A program made the position numbers and the translations under genes. DNA of 64,000 bases from CBDFFW01 sp965246945 (GTDB lineage: Bacteria > Pseudomonadota > Alphaproteobacteria > UBA11073), in contig CBDFFW010000001.1 in assembly GCA_965246945.1 (NCBI GenBank), forward strand, positions 248,001-312,000, read 5' to 3'. Below the pieces are notes generated by a model. It had not been told where the DNA came from. It searched no databases and saw only the letters and a list, made by a program, of their open reading frames with translations. Of the stretch, positions 52,203 through 61,852 are shown piece after piece. Position 1 is the first letter of the stretch, and each line of letters opens with the position of its first letter.

Positions 52203-54301
52203 TATTGTTCCTCTACCAATAGAACTAGCGAGCGACCTTTTAATGGGTAGTCTTTGCCTGCTTTATATATTGAAGAATTTATACCCGCATCGGGTTGATC
52301 GGTATCAATTAAAACCTTCCAAGTTTTACCTAATTTTTCAGGTGGCAGCTTGAACGAAATTTCTTCGTGATACGAATTCATTAGCAAAATACAGTCATTG
52401 GTATGCGCGCCATTGCCTTTATCTTCACCGCGCAATAATACACCTAATACTTTGGCATTATCATCGCCCCAGTCATTATCCTGCATTTCAGCGCCGTCCG
52501 AACGTAGCCACTGTGTATATGGCAGATCGCCGTCATCGCTATTACGCGCGGCGTAACTCATATTATGGATGGCGGCATATTGCTGGCGGATGGCAATCGC
52601 TTTTTTGGTGAAATCATATAAGGCCTGTTTTGGTGGCAGCATTTCCCAATTCAGCCAAGTCAGTTCGCTATCCTGGCAGTAACAGTTATTGTTGCCTTGC
52701 TGCGTGTGGCTAATTTCATCACCTGCGAGCAACATCGGTACACCGCGTGAAAATATTAGGCTGGCGATAAAGTTGCGTTGCTGCTGGCCGCGCAGGGCAT
52801 TCACTTCGGCGTTTTCCGTTTCGCCTTCTTCGCCGCAATTCCAACTGCGATTATCATCGGCACCGCTGGTTTCCTGATTGGCTTCGTTGTGCTTATCGTT
52901 ATACGAAACTAGATCATGCAAATTAAACCCATCATGTGCGGTGATGAAGTTGATGGAGGCGTGCGGGTTGCGCCCGCGCGCCTGATACATATCGGCTGAA
53001 CCTGTAATACGGGTAGCCAGTTCTGATAATAAACCGCTTTCGCCGCGCCAGTAATCGCGCATGGTATCGCGGTATTTGCCGTTCCATTCGGACCAGCCAG
53101 GGGCAAACCCGCCGACCTGATAACCGGTATCGGCCACATCCCATGGCTCGGCGATCATTTTAACGGTGGCCAAAACCGGGTCCTGTGCACAGGCACGCAA
53201 AAAACCGCTGTTCTGGTCAAAATACGGCTCTTCACGTGCCAGAGTGGAAGCCAGATCAAAACGGAAACCATCCACGGCCATTTCGGTGGCCCAGTAACGC
53301 AAACTATCCATTACCATTTGCAAGACGCGCGGATGGGTAAGATCGAGTGTGTTGCCGCAACCGGTGGTATCGTAATAATTACGTTTATCTTCTGGCACCA
53401 AACGGTAATAAGAAGCGTTATCAATTCCTTTAAATGACAGCGTTGGGCCCATTTGGTTGCCTTCGGCTGTGTGGTTATACACTACATCTAACACTACTTC
53501 GATACCGGCGGCGTGAATTTTATTAATGCAGTCTTTCACTTCTTGAATATCTTCGCCGGCCATATAACGCGGATCGGGCGCAAAGAAGTTGATAGAATTG
53601 TAGCCCCAATAATTGGTCAATCCGCGTTCCAGCAAAAAGCTGTCATTCACAAAGCTGTGGATGGGTAACAACTCAATAACAGTGACGCCCAGATCCTTTA
53701 AATAATCGAGAACTACTGGTTCAGCCAAACCCGCAAAAGTGCCACGAATTTTTTCCGGTACTTTGGTGTTTAGTTTGGTAAAGCCTTTCACATGCGCTTC
53801 GTAAATGATGGTTTCCGCCCAACCAATTTTGGGTTTTTCGCTTTTATCGGCCGCATCGGCCGCGACACCAACAGCAACCACGCGGCATTTGGGCATGAAT
53901 GCTGCACTGTCACGTTCGTCAAAACTTAAATCTTCATGTTCATTGCCAATGCCGTACCCAAATAAACTATCATCCCATTGCAATTCGCCGTGCAGCGATT
54001 TGGCGTAAGGGTCTAACAGCAGCTTATTGTGATTAAACCGGTGGCCATTTTCTGGTTCATACGGCCCGTAAACACGATAACCATATAATTGGCCGGGCTT
54101 AATGCCTTCAACATAACCATGCCACACTTCGTCGGTGAATTCTGGTAATTCGATGCGTTCGATTTCCTGTTCGCCCTGATCGTCAAATAAACACAATTCA
54201 ACCTTAGTGGCATTGGCGGAAAAAAGCGTGAAGTTACACCCATTTTCATCGGGCGTGGCACCCATAGGGTAAATTTCGCCACTCGTTACGGTATAGGTCA
54301 T
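52202..54301 (-). CDS. glgX: Glycogen debranching enzyme GlgX
   Basis: This isoamylase-type enzyme hydrolyses alpha-1,6 branches of limit dextrins. The 699 aa have an N-terminal CBM48 (YPMGATPDENGCNFTLFSAN). The GH13 motifs are VVLDVVYNHTAEGNQMGPTL, VDGFRFDLASTLAREEPYFD (nucleophile Asp), MIAEPWDVADTGYQVGGFAP (Glu) and NFITAHDGFNLHDLVSYNDK. The released linear oligosaccharides would feed TreY. Start and stop overlap glgB (4 bp) and treZ (1 bp). Confidence 0.95.
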   Translation of the reverse strand: MTYTVTSGEIYPMGATPDENGCNFTLFSANATKVELCLFDDQGEQEIERIELPEFTDEVWHGYVEGIKPGQLYGYRVYGPYEPENGHRFNHNKLLLDPYAKSLHGELQWDDSLFGYGIGNEHEDLSFDERDSAAFMPKCRVVAVGVAADAADKSEKPKIGWAETIIYEAHVKGFTKLNTKVPEKIRGTFAGLAEPVVLDYLKDLGVTVIELLPIHSFVNDSFLLERGLTNYWGYNSINFFAPDPRYMAGEDIQEVKDCINKIHAAGIEVVLDVVYNHTAEGNQMGPTLSFKGIDNASYYRLVPEDKRNYYDTTGCGNTLDLTHPRVLQMVMDSLRYWATEMAVDGFRFDLASTLAREEPYFDQNSGFLRACAQDPVLATVKMIAEPWDVADTGYQVGGFAPGWSEWNGKYRDTMRDYWRGESGLLSELATRITGSADMYQARGRNPHASINFITAHDGFNLHDLVSYNDKHNEANQETSGADDNRSWNCGEEGETENAEVNALRGQQQRNFIASLIFSRGVPMLLAGDEISHTQQGNNNCYCQDSELTWLNWEMLPPKQALYDFTKKAIAIRQQYAAIHNMSYAARNSDDGDLPYTQWLRSDGAEMQDNDWGDDNAKVLGVLLRGEDKGNGAHTNDCILLMNSYHEEISFKLPPEKLGKTWKVLIDTDQPDAGINSSIYKAGKDYPLKGRSLVLLVEEQ

Positions 54302-56592
54302 TGGTTGCTTTCAAGGGTAAAGATAATCGTGGCCAAAGGTGGCACGGTGATGTTGATAGAATAAGGACGGTCATAATGCTGCACATCTTCGCTATGGATG
54401 CCACCTTGATTGCCCATATTGCTGCCGCCATATAGTGCAGCGTCACTGTTCAGTGCTTCCCGATAAAAACCGGGGATTGGCACACCAATGCGGTAATTTT
54501 GGCGCACCACTGGTGTGAAGTTGGAGACCACAATGGCAATCTCACTGTCATTTTCACCGCGGCGCATAAAGGCCACGGTACTGGCCTCGGCGTTATCGCT
54601 ATCCAGCCACTCAAAACCGCGCGGCTCGCAATCATATTTGTGCAGTGCCGGGGTATTGCAGTATAAGTGGTTAAGGTCTTTAACCAATTCCTTCACACCC
54701 TGATGCGGCGCTTCATTCAGCAAATGCCAGTCCAGACTATATTCATGGTTCCATTGCTGCCGCTGGGCAAATTCACAGCCCATGAATAGTAATTTTTTAC
54801 CGGGATGGCCGAACATAAAACCGTAATAAGCGCGTAAATTCGCAAATTTCTGCCAGTCATCACCCGGCATCTGTTCGAATAATGAACCTTTGCCATGCAC
54901 CACTTCATCATGGCTCAGCGGCAGAATAAAATTTTCGCTGAATGAATACAGCATGCTGCGCGTGATTTCATGGTGTTCGTATTTCCGGTAAACTGGGTCT
55001 TTGGCCATATACACCAACGTGTCATGCATCCAGCCCATATTCCATTTAAAGCCGAACCCCAAACCGCCATCGTAAGTGGGTTTAGAAACGCCCGGCCATG
55101 AAGTACTTTCTTCCGCAAGCGTTACCGCATTCGGGAAACGCGCATAAACCGCTTCGTTAAATCGTTTCAATAATGAAACCGCTTCCAAATTTTCGCGGCC
55201 GCCATATTGGTTGGGAACCCATTCGCCCTGATTGCGGCTGTAATCCCGGTATAGCATGGAGGCGACCGCATCGACGCGCATGCCATCCACACCATATTTA
55301 TCGAACCAGAATAGCGCATTGGTAATTAGAAAATTAGCCACTTCCGTGCGGCCATAATTATAAATTAGCGTATTCCAGTCTTTATGAAATCCTTCGCGTG
55401 GATCGGCATGTTCATATAAATGGGTGCCATCGAAAAAGCCGAGGCCATGCGCGTCATTCGGGAAATGCCCCGGCACCCAATCCAGCAATACGCCAAGCCC
55501 AGCTTCATGTGCACATTCCACCAATGCTGCAAATTCTTCCGGCGTACCGAACCGGCTGCTCGGTGCAAATAACCCAATGGGTTGATAACCCCAGGAACCA
55601 TCAAACGGGTGTTCTGAAACTGGCATAAACTCCAAATGCGTGAAACCCATTTCCATGGCATAGGGAATTAAACGTTCGGCAATTTCACTATAGGTTAACC
55701 AGCGATTGCCTTCGCCGCGCTGCCACGAACCCAAATGCACTTCGTAAATACTAATGGGGTCATGGACCGATTGTTTGATAGTTGTGCGGTTGGTAACATT
55801 TGGTAATTGTGCCACGCGCGAGGCGGTTGCCGGGCGCAGTTCCGCGCTAAATCCGTAAGGGTCGGCTTTTAGCGGCAGCATATTACTGTGTTGATCGTGC
55901 AATTCGTATTTATATAAAATGCCTTCTCGCAAGCTCGGCACAAATAACTGCCACACGCCTGCACTGCTACCCTGCATCACATTGGCATTACCATCCCACT
56001 GGTTGAAATCACCAACCACTGAAACGCGACTAGCATTCGGCGCCCAAACGGCAAAATGCACACCCTGTTGCCCGTTGTGTGCAACCAAATGTGCACCCAG
56101 TTTTTCGTAGGCATCCAGATGCGTGCCTTCACGAAATAGATAATTATCAAAATCGCTAAAGCCAGTTATCTTGTTGTCATCCTCAGCCTGCAGGGCTGGG
56201 GATCCAAACTGATTACTAATATTAGCGATTTTTGGATCCCCGACCTGCGGTCGAGGATGACGATTGGGCTCAACAATTTCATGGTGCGGTGGCTGCTTGG
56301 CGTTCAGGACCACAGTGGGCTCATCACCATTAGCTGCATGAATATGTACTGCCACTTCGGCAATTTCCGCCGCATCTAAATGCAATTCGGGTGGCGGTTC
56401 GCGCGGCACAAGCGCGCTTTCCATGTAATCGTTAGCGCGCGCGGCTAAATCATTGCCCAGTTCTGTGGGATGCAGATGTTCATATGTTTCATCGGGCAAA
56501 GCGATAATCGGCGAATCTGCATTTGGCTGTGTTTCCGTTGTGCCGTTAAACCCTTCTTTCAATGCATTGATAATTTTTTTAAGCGGCGACAT
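54298..56592 (-). CDS. glgB: 1,4-alpha-glucan branching enzyme GlgB, with N-terminal repeat insert
   Basis: GlgB makes the alpha-1,6 branches of glycogen. From ATG 56592 it has 764 aa. The first 150 are a hydrophilic extension. A CBM48 follows (HFAVWAPNASRVSVVGDFNQWDG), and the GH13 part is GVLLDWVPGHFPND, VDGMRVDAVASMLYRDYSRN (nucleophile), TLAEESTSWPGVSKP (Glu) and ILPLSHDEVVHGKGSL. Start 56592 lies 4 bp after the treS stop. The alternative Met at 56685 would begin inside treS and add a hydrophobic leader. Residues about 110-139, from RHPRPQVGDP to PALQAEDDN, are encoded by an 87-bp palindromic repeat. Confidence 0.95.
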   Translation of the reverse strand: MSPLKKIINALKEGFNGTTETQPNADSPIIALPDETYEHLHPTELGNDLAARANDYMESALVPREPPPELHLDAAEIAEVAVHIHAANGDEPTVVLNAKQPPHHEIVEPNRHPRPQVGDPKIANISNQFGSPALQAEDDNKITGFSDFDNYLFREGTHLDAYEKLGAHLVAHNGQQGVHFAVWAPNASRVSVVGDFNQWDGNANVMQGSSAGVWQLFVPSLREGILYKYELHDQHSNMLPLKADPYGFSAELRPATASRVAQLPNVTNRTTIKQSVHDPISIYEVHLGSWQRGEGNRWLTYSEIAERLIPYAMEMGFTHLEFMPVSEHPFDGSWGYQPIGLFAPSSRFGTPEEFAALVECAHEAGLGVLLDWVPGHFPNDAHGLGFFDGTHLYEHADPREGFHKDWNTLIYNYGRTEVANFLITNALFWFDKYGVDGMRVDAVASMLYRDYSRNQGEWVPNQYGGRENLEAVSLLKRFNEAVYARFPNAVTLAEESTSWPGVSKPTYDGGLGFGFKWNMGWMHDTLVYMAKDPVYRKYEHHEITRSMLYSFSENFILPLSHDEVVHGKGSLFEQMPGDDWQKFANLRAYYGFMFGHPGKKLLFMGCEFAQRQQWNHEYSLDWHLLNEAPHQGVKELVKDLNHLYCNTPALHKYDCEPRGFEWLDSDNAEASTVAFMRRGENDSEIAIVVSNFTPVVRQNYRIGVPIPGFYREALNSDAALYGGSNMGNQGGIHSEDVQHYDRPYSINITVPPLATIIFTLESNQ
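56176..56262. repeat. 87-bp palindromic element in frame within glgB
   Basis: The arms 56176-56207 and 56231-56262 are inverted repeats of each other with few mismatches. Both contain GTCATCCTC, a short internal palindrome around CTGCAGG or CCGCAGG, and GGGGATCCAAA. The 23-bp middle is AT-rich. The length is exactly 29 codons, and the frame stays open through it on the minus strand. It lies in the non-conserved N-terminal extension of GlgB. Confidence 0.85.
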
Positions 56593-56596
56593 CCGT

Positions 56597-59500
56597 TTAG
56601 CTTTCCATTCGCAGAACAGCAAGCAGGCCACGGATAGGGATAAAAAGCCAATCAGGGCGTTGCTGTGCTTCATAGCAAATCTCATAAAGTGCTTTCTCTA
56701 ATTGATAGAACCGGATCAAATTGTGGGTGGTTGCTGCACTATCTTCTAAGACGGCGGTTTGCAAATAGGTTTTCAAAAATACAGCCGCCGTTTGCGTGCT
56801 CCATTGGTGGAACAAGTCGCTTACTTCAACATTGTGTGTATGTTCGGCCAGCAGCGTGGCATTGGCGGCATAATCAAAAGACCGCAGCATGCCAGCAACA
56901 TCTTTATACGGCAGGTTTTTTTGCCGGCGTTCGGCCATACTGCGCGCCGGTTCGCCTTCAAAATCAATAATCACGAAATCATTTTGGTGCACCAGCACCT
57001 GGCCCAAATGGTAATCGCCATGCACACGAATGCGCGGGGTTTTAATGGTTTCGGGTAACAGTGTTTGAATGCTATCCGTTACTTGCTGCCAATCGGCCAA
57101 CAATGCTTCAACTTCGGCTTTAACAGCGAGTGAAAGATTAGGCAAGGTGGCCAATAAATAACCACGCGCTGCATGGGCAAGGGTTTCAGCCGCCATTATC
57201 AACCCTTGGCGGTCGGCTGGCCCAAAAGATTCCGGCGCAAAATCTGGTAGGCTGTTATTACTGCCCAAGGCATTATGCATTTCAGCGGTGCGTTGACCCA
57301 GTTTTTTGGCCAGTTTTAAATAATAGCCAAAATCTTTTTGCTGTTCGGCGGGTTCATTCAATAACCGTTTTAAATATTCGGTCGTTACCGTCCAGCCATC
57401 ACCTTGATTAACCACTGCTGCTTGCAACAAGCCGATGGTTAATTGCTCATCACCCATTTTAACATGCGCGGCGCCCAGTAATTTCGGTGTATTGGCGAAC
57501 CCGGCAGTATTGGTTAGGAAGTCGGTAATTTCCTCTTCCAAATTAATGCCTGCGCTGGGCTGCCGCACCAGTTTGAACATATATTGTTTGTTGACGAGAG
57601 CCGAGCTATTGCTTTGCTCCACATCCATCGGCTGCACTTCAATTTTTTCGACATCTAGCGGCAGGCTATCAACCATATTTAAGGTTGCTGCGCCATCTTG
57701 AATTGGCTTTTTGGCAAGCAATACATCAAGCGCTTCACTCAATGCTACGGCATCTTGAAACGCCTCATACAACACACCCATACGCGGCCCTTTGCGTACG
57801 CGGGCCAGCAGGGTTTTATGATGCAGGGTGGATGGATCATGCTCCATTGTTTCCCAGGCAATCCCGCATAGCAGCACATAATTTTTGGGCGCTTGATTGG
57901 CGGCAGTCGCTTCAATTAACAATAAATGCTGCTGGCCGAGCGTAAAATTATGCAAAATACGCACAGTTGGCAGGCCGGCATCTTTGGCTTTATACCACCG
58001 GCGCGTCATCAAAAAGCCTGGCAGAATATCGCGTTGTAGTTTTAAATGGGCAAAGCCGCTCCGCAAACTGTCCCAGCCTTGCGGAATAACCAGTGTGCGC
58101 CATTCCGGCAATGTGGTTGGCACTGCATTATTTTGTTGGGCGGTATCTAACAGAAACCAGAAAAATCCATAAGGCGCCAGCGTCAGCATATAAGGCGGCG
58201 TGCCGATTGCTGGAAACACATTGCCGCTCAACATTTCGGTTGGCAGGCTGCCAGCGAATTCCGGTAAATTTAATTCGACGGCCTGCGGGGCGCCCGCAAG
58301 ATTGGCCACGCATAGCACAGTTTGATCTTCATATTGCTGCAAATAAGCCAGAATTTTGCGGTTGGCTGGATACAAAAATTTCAATTTGCTGCGTCCAAAA
58401 TTTACCCGTTTCCGCGCCGCAATTAAATTCTTGGTCCAGTTATACAGCGAATTTTTAATATGTGTTTGCGCTTCCACATTCACAGATTGAAAACCATAAA
58501 CCGGGTCCATAATCGCAGGTAAATACAAACGTTGTGGTTCAGCCTTGCTAAAACCACCATTACGATCGGGTGACCATTGCATCGGTGTGCGAACACCATC
58601 ACGGTCGCCCAGATAAATATTATCACCCATGCCAATTTCATCGCCGTAATACATAATTGGCGTGCCGGGCATGGACATCAGCAGGCTGTTGAGCAATTCA
58701 ATTTTCCGCCGATCATTATCCATCAGCGGGGCAAGGCGACGGCGGATGCCGACATTGATGCGAGCGCGCTTATCGGCTGAATAAAAATTCCACATATAAT
58801 CGCGTTCGCGATCGGTCACCATTTCTAGCGTCAGCTCGTCATGGTTACGCAGGAACATCGCCCATTGACAGTTTTCTGGAATTTCCGGCGTTTGCCGCAT
58901 AATATCAGTAATGGGGTGGCGGTCTTCCTGCGCCACGGCCATATACATGCGCGGCATCACGGGAAAATGAAACGCCATCTGACATTCATCGCCATCGCCG
59001 AAATATTCTTTCACATCTTCCGGCCACATATTGGCTTCGGCCAATAATAACCGGTCTGGATAACGCGCATCCAGCGCGGCCCGAACCTTTTTAATGATTG
59101 CGTGTGTTTCGGGGATGTTTTCGTTGCTGGTGCCTTCGCGTTCCACTAGATAGGGAATGGCATCCAGCCGCAGGCCATCCACGCCCATATCCAGCCAGAA
59201 ATACATGGCCTCAATCACCTTTTCCAAAACAGCAGGATTATCAAAATTCAAATCCGGCTGGTGCGAAAAAAAGCGGTGCCAGAAATATTGTTTGGCCACT
59301 GGGTCCCAGGTCCAATTCGATTTTTCGGTATCGGTAAAAATAATTCGCGTGCCCGCAAATTTAGTATCGTCATCGCTCCACACATAAAAATCACGTTCGG
59401 GTGAACCGATAGGCGCATTGCGCGCGGCTTGAAACCATGGGTGCTGATCGGAAGTGTGGTTGATCACCAGTTCGGTAATCACCCGCAAATCGCGCGCATG

Positions 59501-59788
59501 GGCTTCATGTACAAACCTTTTGAAATCATCCAATGTACCATATGTTGGATTCACATCGGTGTAATCTGCAATATCATATCCATCATCGCGTAGGGGAGAT
59601 GGATAAAAAGGCAGCAACCAAATGGTGTTAACGCCCAGCGCTTTTACGTAATCCAGCTTTTCAATCAGCCCGGCAAAATCGCCAATCCCATCATTGCTGG
59701 AGTCAAAAAATGCTTTGATATGCAGCTGATAAATTATCGCGTCCTTATACCATAATGGGTCTTTAACGGGAGCGGGTTCAGCGGTCAT
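56597..59788 (-). CDS. treS: Trehalose synthase fused to maltokinase (TreS-Mak)
   Basis: The 1063-aa fusion joins two enzymes. TreS (residues 1-555, GH13_16) interconverts trehalose and maltose: DPLWYKDAIIYQLHIKAFFD, ITELVINHTSDQHPWFQ, VDGLRLDAIPYLVEREGTSN (nucleophile), LLLAEANMWPEDVKEYFGDG and FLRNHDELTLEMVTDRER. Maltokinase (about 580-1063) phosphorylates maltose at C1. It has RIRVHGDYHLGQVLVHQNDF (catalytic Asp) and IIDFEGEPARSMAERRQKNL. Together they convert trehalose to maltose-1-phosphate for GlgE. The start overlaps the glgE stop by 4 bp. Confidence 0.95.
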   Translation of the reverse strand: MTAEPAPVKDPLWYKDAIIYQLHIKAFFDSSNDGIGDFAGLIEKLDYVKALGVNTIWLLPFYPSPLRDDGYDIADYTDVNPTYGTLDDFKRFVHEAHARDLRVITELVINHTSDQHPWFQAARNAPIGSPERDFYVWSDDDTKFAGTRIIFTDTEKSNWTWDPVAKQYFWHRFFSHQPDLNFDNPAVLEKVIEAMYFWLDMGVDGLRLDAIPYLVEREGTSNENIPETHAIIKKVRAALDARYPDRLLLAEANMWPEDVKEYFGDGDECQMAFHFPVMPRMYMAVAQEDRHPITDIMRQTPEIPENCQWAMFLRNHDELTLEMVTDRERDYMWNFYSADKRARINVGIRRRLAPLMDNDRRKIELLNSLLMSMPGTPIMYYGDEIGMGDNIYLGDRDGVRTPMQWSPDRNGGFSKAEPQRLYLPAIMDPVYGFQSVNVEAQTHIKNSLYNWTKNLIAARKRVNFGRSKLKFLYPANRKILAYLQQYEDQTVLCVANLAGAPQAVELNLPEFAGSLPTEMLSGNVFPAIGTPPYMLTLAPYGFFWFLLDTAQQNNAVPTTLPEWRTLVIPQGWDSLRSGFAHLKLQRDILPGFLMTRRWYKAKDAGLPTVRILHNFTLGQQHLLLIEATAANQAPKNYVLLCGIAWETMEHDPSTLHHKTLLARVRKGPRMGVLYEAFQDAVALSEALDVLLAKKPIQDGAATLNMVDSLPLDVEKIEVQPMDVEQSNSSALVNKQYMFKLVRQPSAGINLEEEITDFLTNTAGFANTPKLLGAAHVKMGDEQLTIGLLQAAVVNQGDGWTVTTEYLKRLLNEPAEQQKDFGYYLKLAKKLGQRTAEMHNALGSNNSLPDFAPESFGPADRQGLIMAAETLAHAARGYLLATLPNLSLAVKAEVEALLADWQQVTDSIQTLLPETIKTPRIRVHGDYHLGQVLVHQNDFVIIDFEGEPARSMAERRQKNLPYKDVAGMLRSFDYAANATLLAEHTHNVEVSDLFHQWSTQTAAVFLKTYLQTAVLEDSAATTHNLIRFYQLEKALYEICYEAQQRPDWLFIPIRGLLAVLRMES

Positions 59789-61749
59789 TGGTTTTGGCTA
59801 ATTCTAAAAATGGCGACAGGGTTAATATTGGGATCAAGATTTAAATGCTGGCGTACACCGGCCCAGGTCCAACTATGGCCGAGCAATAAATCGTCAAGCT
59901 TATAGGGCTGGTTTTCAGGAATACCCAATTCCCACAACGGCATTTCGATATGCGCGGCTTGGGTGTTATGTGGGTCGAGATTAACGGCTACAAAAACCGC
60001 ATTGCGCTTATCGGCGGTCATCTTGCCATAAAAAATAATGTTGTCGTTATGGGATGTATAAAATTTCAGATTTTTAAATTCCTGCAGCGCCAGATTTTCC
60101 TGGCGGATGGTGTTTAGTTTAGTAATAAAATCTTTGATATGGCCGGGCTTGTTCCAGTCCCACACTTTGTATTCATATTTTTCGGAATTCGGATATTCTT
60201 CTTTGCCATTAAATGGCTCGCCTTCACACAGCTCATATCCATTATAAATGCCGTAAGTGGTGCCAAGCGTGGCCGCCAGCACGGCGCGGATCAGGTAACC
60301 GGGGCGGCCGCTAGTGTGCAGGTAATACGGAAAAATGTCCGGCGTGGTGACAAAAAAATTCGGCCGGAAAAATTCTTTCGACCAATCGGCAGTTAATTCT
60401 GTTAAATACTGCGTTAACTCCGGCTTGGTGTTGCGCCAGGTGAAGTAAGAATAGCTCTGGCTAAAGCCCAGCTTGGCTAATTCTGCCATCACTTTCGGCC
60501 GTGTGAATGCTTCGGATAAGAAAATAATATCCGGCCGTGTGGCATGCACAGATTTAATTAGCCATTCCCAAAATCCGAACGGTTTGGTGTGCGGGTTGTC
60601 GACCCGAAAGATGGTCACGCCTTGTTCAATCCAATGCAGCACAATGCTGCGCAATTCCTCCCATAAACTACCGGCATCGGCCGACGAGAAATCGAAATTC
60701 ACAATATCTTGATATTTTTTCGGCGGATTTTCGGCGTATTTAATCGAACCATCTGGCCGGAAAATAAACCATTCGGGATGCGCTTTAATATACGGATGAT
60801 CTGGCGCGCATTGCACCGCAAAATCCAAAGCCACATCCATGCCCATATCATTGGCTGCTGCAGCAAAGCGGCGGAAATCAGCCAATGTGCCCAGTTCAGG
60901 ATGCACGGCTTTATGATCGCAAATCGCGTAAGGGCTGCCAGGTTCATCGGGGCCTGCATTTAGTGAATTATTCTTACCTTTGCGAAATGGTAGGCCAATC
61001 GGGTGGATGGGCGGCAAGTAAACCACATCAAAACCCATGGCTTTAATTTCCGGTAACCGCGCAATGCAATCATCAAAGGTGGCGCTTTGCCCCTCAACAG
61101 TGCCTTGGCTGCGCGCAAACATTTCGTACCACGCGCCGAATTCCGCTATTTTGCGATCTACCCATAACGGATAGGTTTTGCTGGTTAACAAATGTGGGCG
61201 TGCGCCATGTTTATGAACCCAATCGGCAATTTCTGTAGTCGCCAATACTTCTATTAATTCACCTTGGTCTGGTAATTCTAAAATCGTTTGAATTTGCGTA
61301 TAAGCCTCCTTTTTTTCACCAGTTGGTTTGTTGCCAAATAACAGCACAAACAGCGCTTTGCCTTCTAAAATATCCAGCGTGATATCTTCACCCACGGCGA
61401 ATTTCTTCTGTGCGTCGCGCAGCCAACTGCCAAACAAATCCGGCCATGCTTTGATACAATATTCCGCTTGGCCAACAACTGCCAACGGTGCTTGGCCCGA
61501 CCAGCGGTCATTGCCTTGCAGTGCCATGGGATGTTCGGCCACCGGCTGACCATTTGCCGTCACGCATAATGCTGCTTTAAGCAACGTATAACCGGTCGTA
61601 AAAATATCCGCCCATACTTCAAAGCTTTCGCCGACGACCCGTTTGGCGGCAAAACGGCCATCATCAATCACCGGATAAATGTTTTCGATTACCACCTGAT
61701 CAAAGTGATAAGTGGCTTGCTTACTAGCGGGACTGGTTTTAGTTGGCAT
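59785..61749 (-). CDS. glgE: Alpha-1,4-glucan:maltose-1-phosphate maltosyltransferase GlgE
   Basis: GlgE extends alpha-1,4-glucan using maltose-1-phosphate. The 654 aa (GH13_3) include MGFDVVYLPPIHPIGLPFRK, GDPGSPYAI-type GPDEPGSPYAICDHKAVHPE, VALDFAVQCAPDHPYIKAHP, VTIFRVDNPHTKPFGFWEWL (nucleophile Asp) and IFLSEAFTRPKVMAELAKLG (Glu). It lies 103 bp after otsA and directly before treS-mak. The GlgE pathway is best known in Actinobacteria, but it also occurs in Proteobacteria with the same gene partners. Confidence 0.96.
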   Translation of the reverse strand: MPTKTSPASKQATYHFDQVVIENIYPVIDDGRFAAKRVVGESFEVWADIFTTGYTLLKAALCVTANGQPVAEHPMALQGNDRWSGQAPLAVVGQAEYCIKAWPDLFGSWLRDAQKKFAVGEDITLDILEGKALFVLLFGNKPTGEKKEAYTQIQTILELPDQGELIEVLATTEIADWVHKHGARPHLLTSKTYPLWVDRKIAEFGAWYEMFARSQGTVEGQSATFDDCIARLPEIKAMGFDVVYLPPIHPIGLPFRKGKNNSLNAGPDEPGSPYAICDHKAVHPELGTLADFRRFAAAANDMGMDVALDFAVQCAPDHPYIKAHPEWFIFRPDGSIKYAENPPKKYQDIVNFDFSSADAGSLWEELRSIVLHWIEQGVTIFRVDNPHTKPFGFWEWLIKSVHATRPDIIFLSEAFTRPKVMAELAKLGFSQSYSYFTWRNTKPELTQYLTELTADWSKEFFRPNFFVTTPDIFPYYLHTSGRPGYLIRAVLAATLGTTYGIYNGYELCEGEPFNGKEEYPNSEKYEYKVWDWNKPGHIKDFITKLNTIRQENLALQEFKNLKFYTSHNDNIIFYGKMTADKRNAVFVAVNLDPHNTQAAHIEMPLWELGIPENQPYKLDDLLLGHSWTWAGVRQHLNLDPNINPVAIFRISQNQ

Positions 61750-61852
61750 GGAAGTGATTGATTTTTAAAAATTGCGTGAAAGTCTATAACTATAGTGTTT
61801 GAACTAAGGGGAATATGCGCGGCCACTCACCAATGCGTAAAATTGATGTAAA

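Noticed and set aside
56593..56685. Upstream Met start for glgB with a hydrophobic leader
   Set aside because: It would start 89 bp inside treS, and the hydrophobic leader fits no known GlgB. ATG 56592, 4 bp after the treS stop, is more likely.
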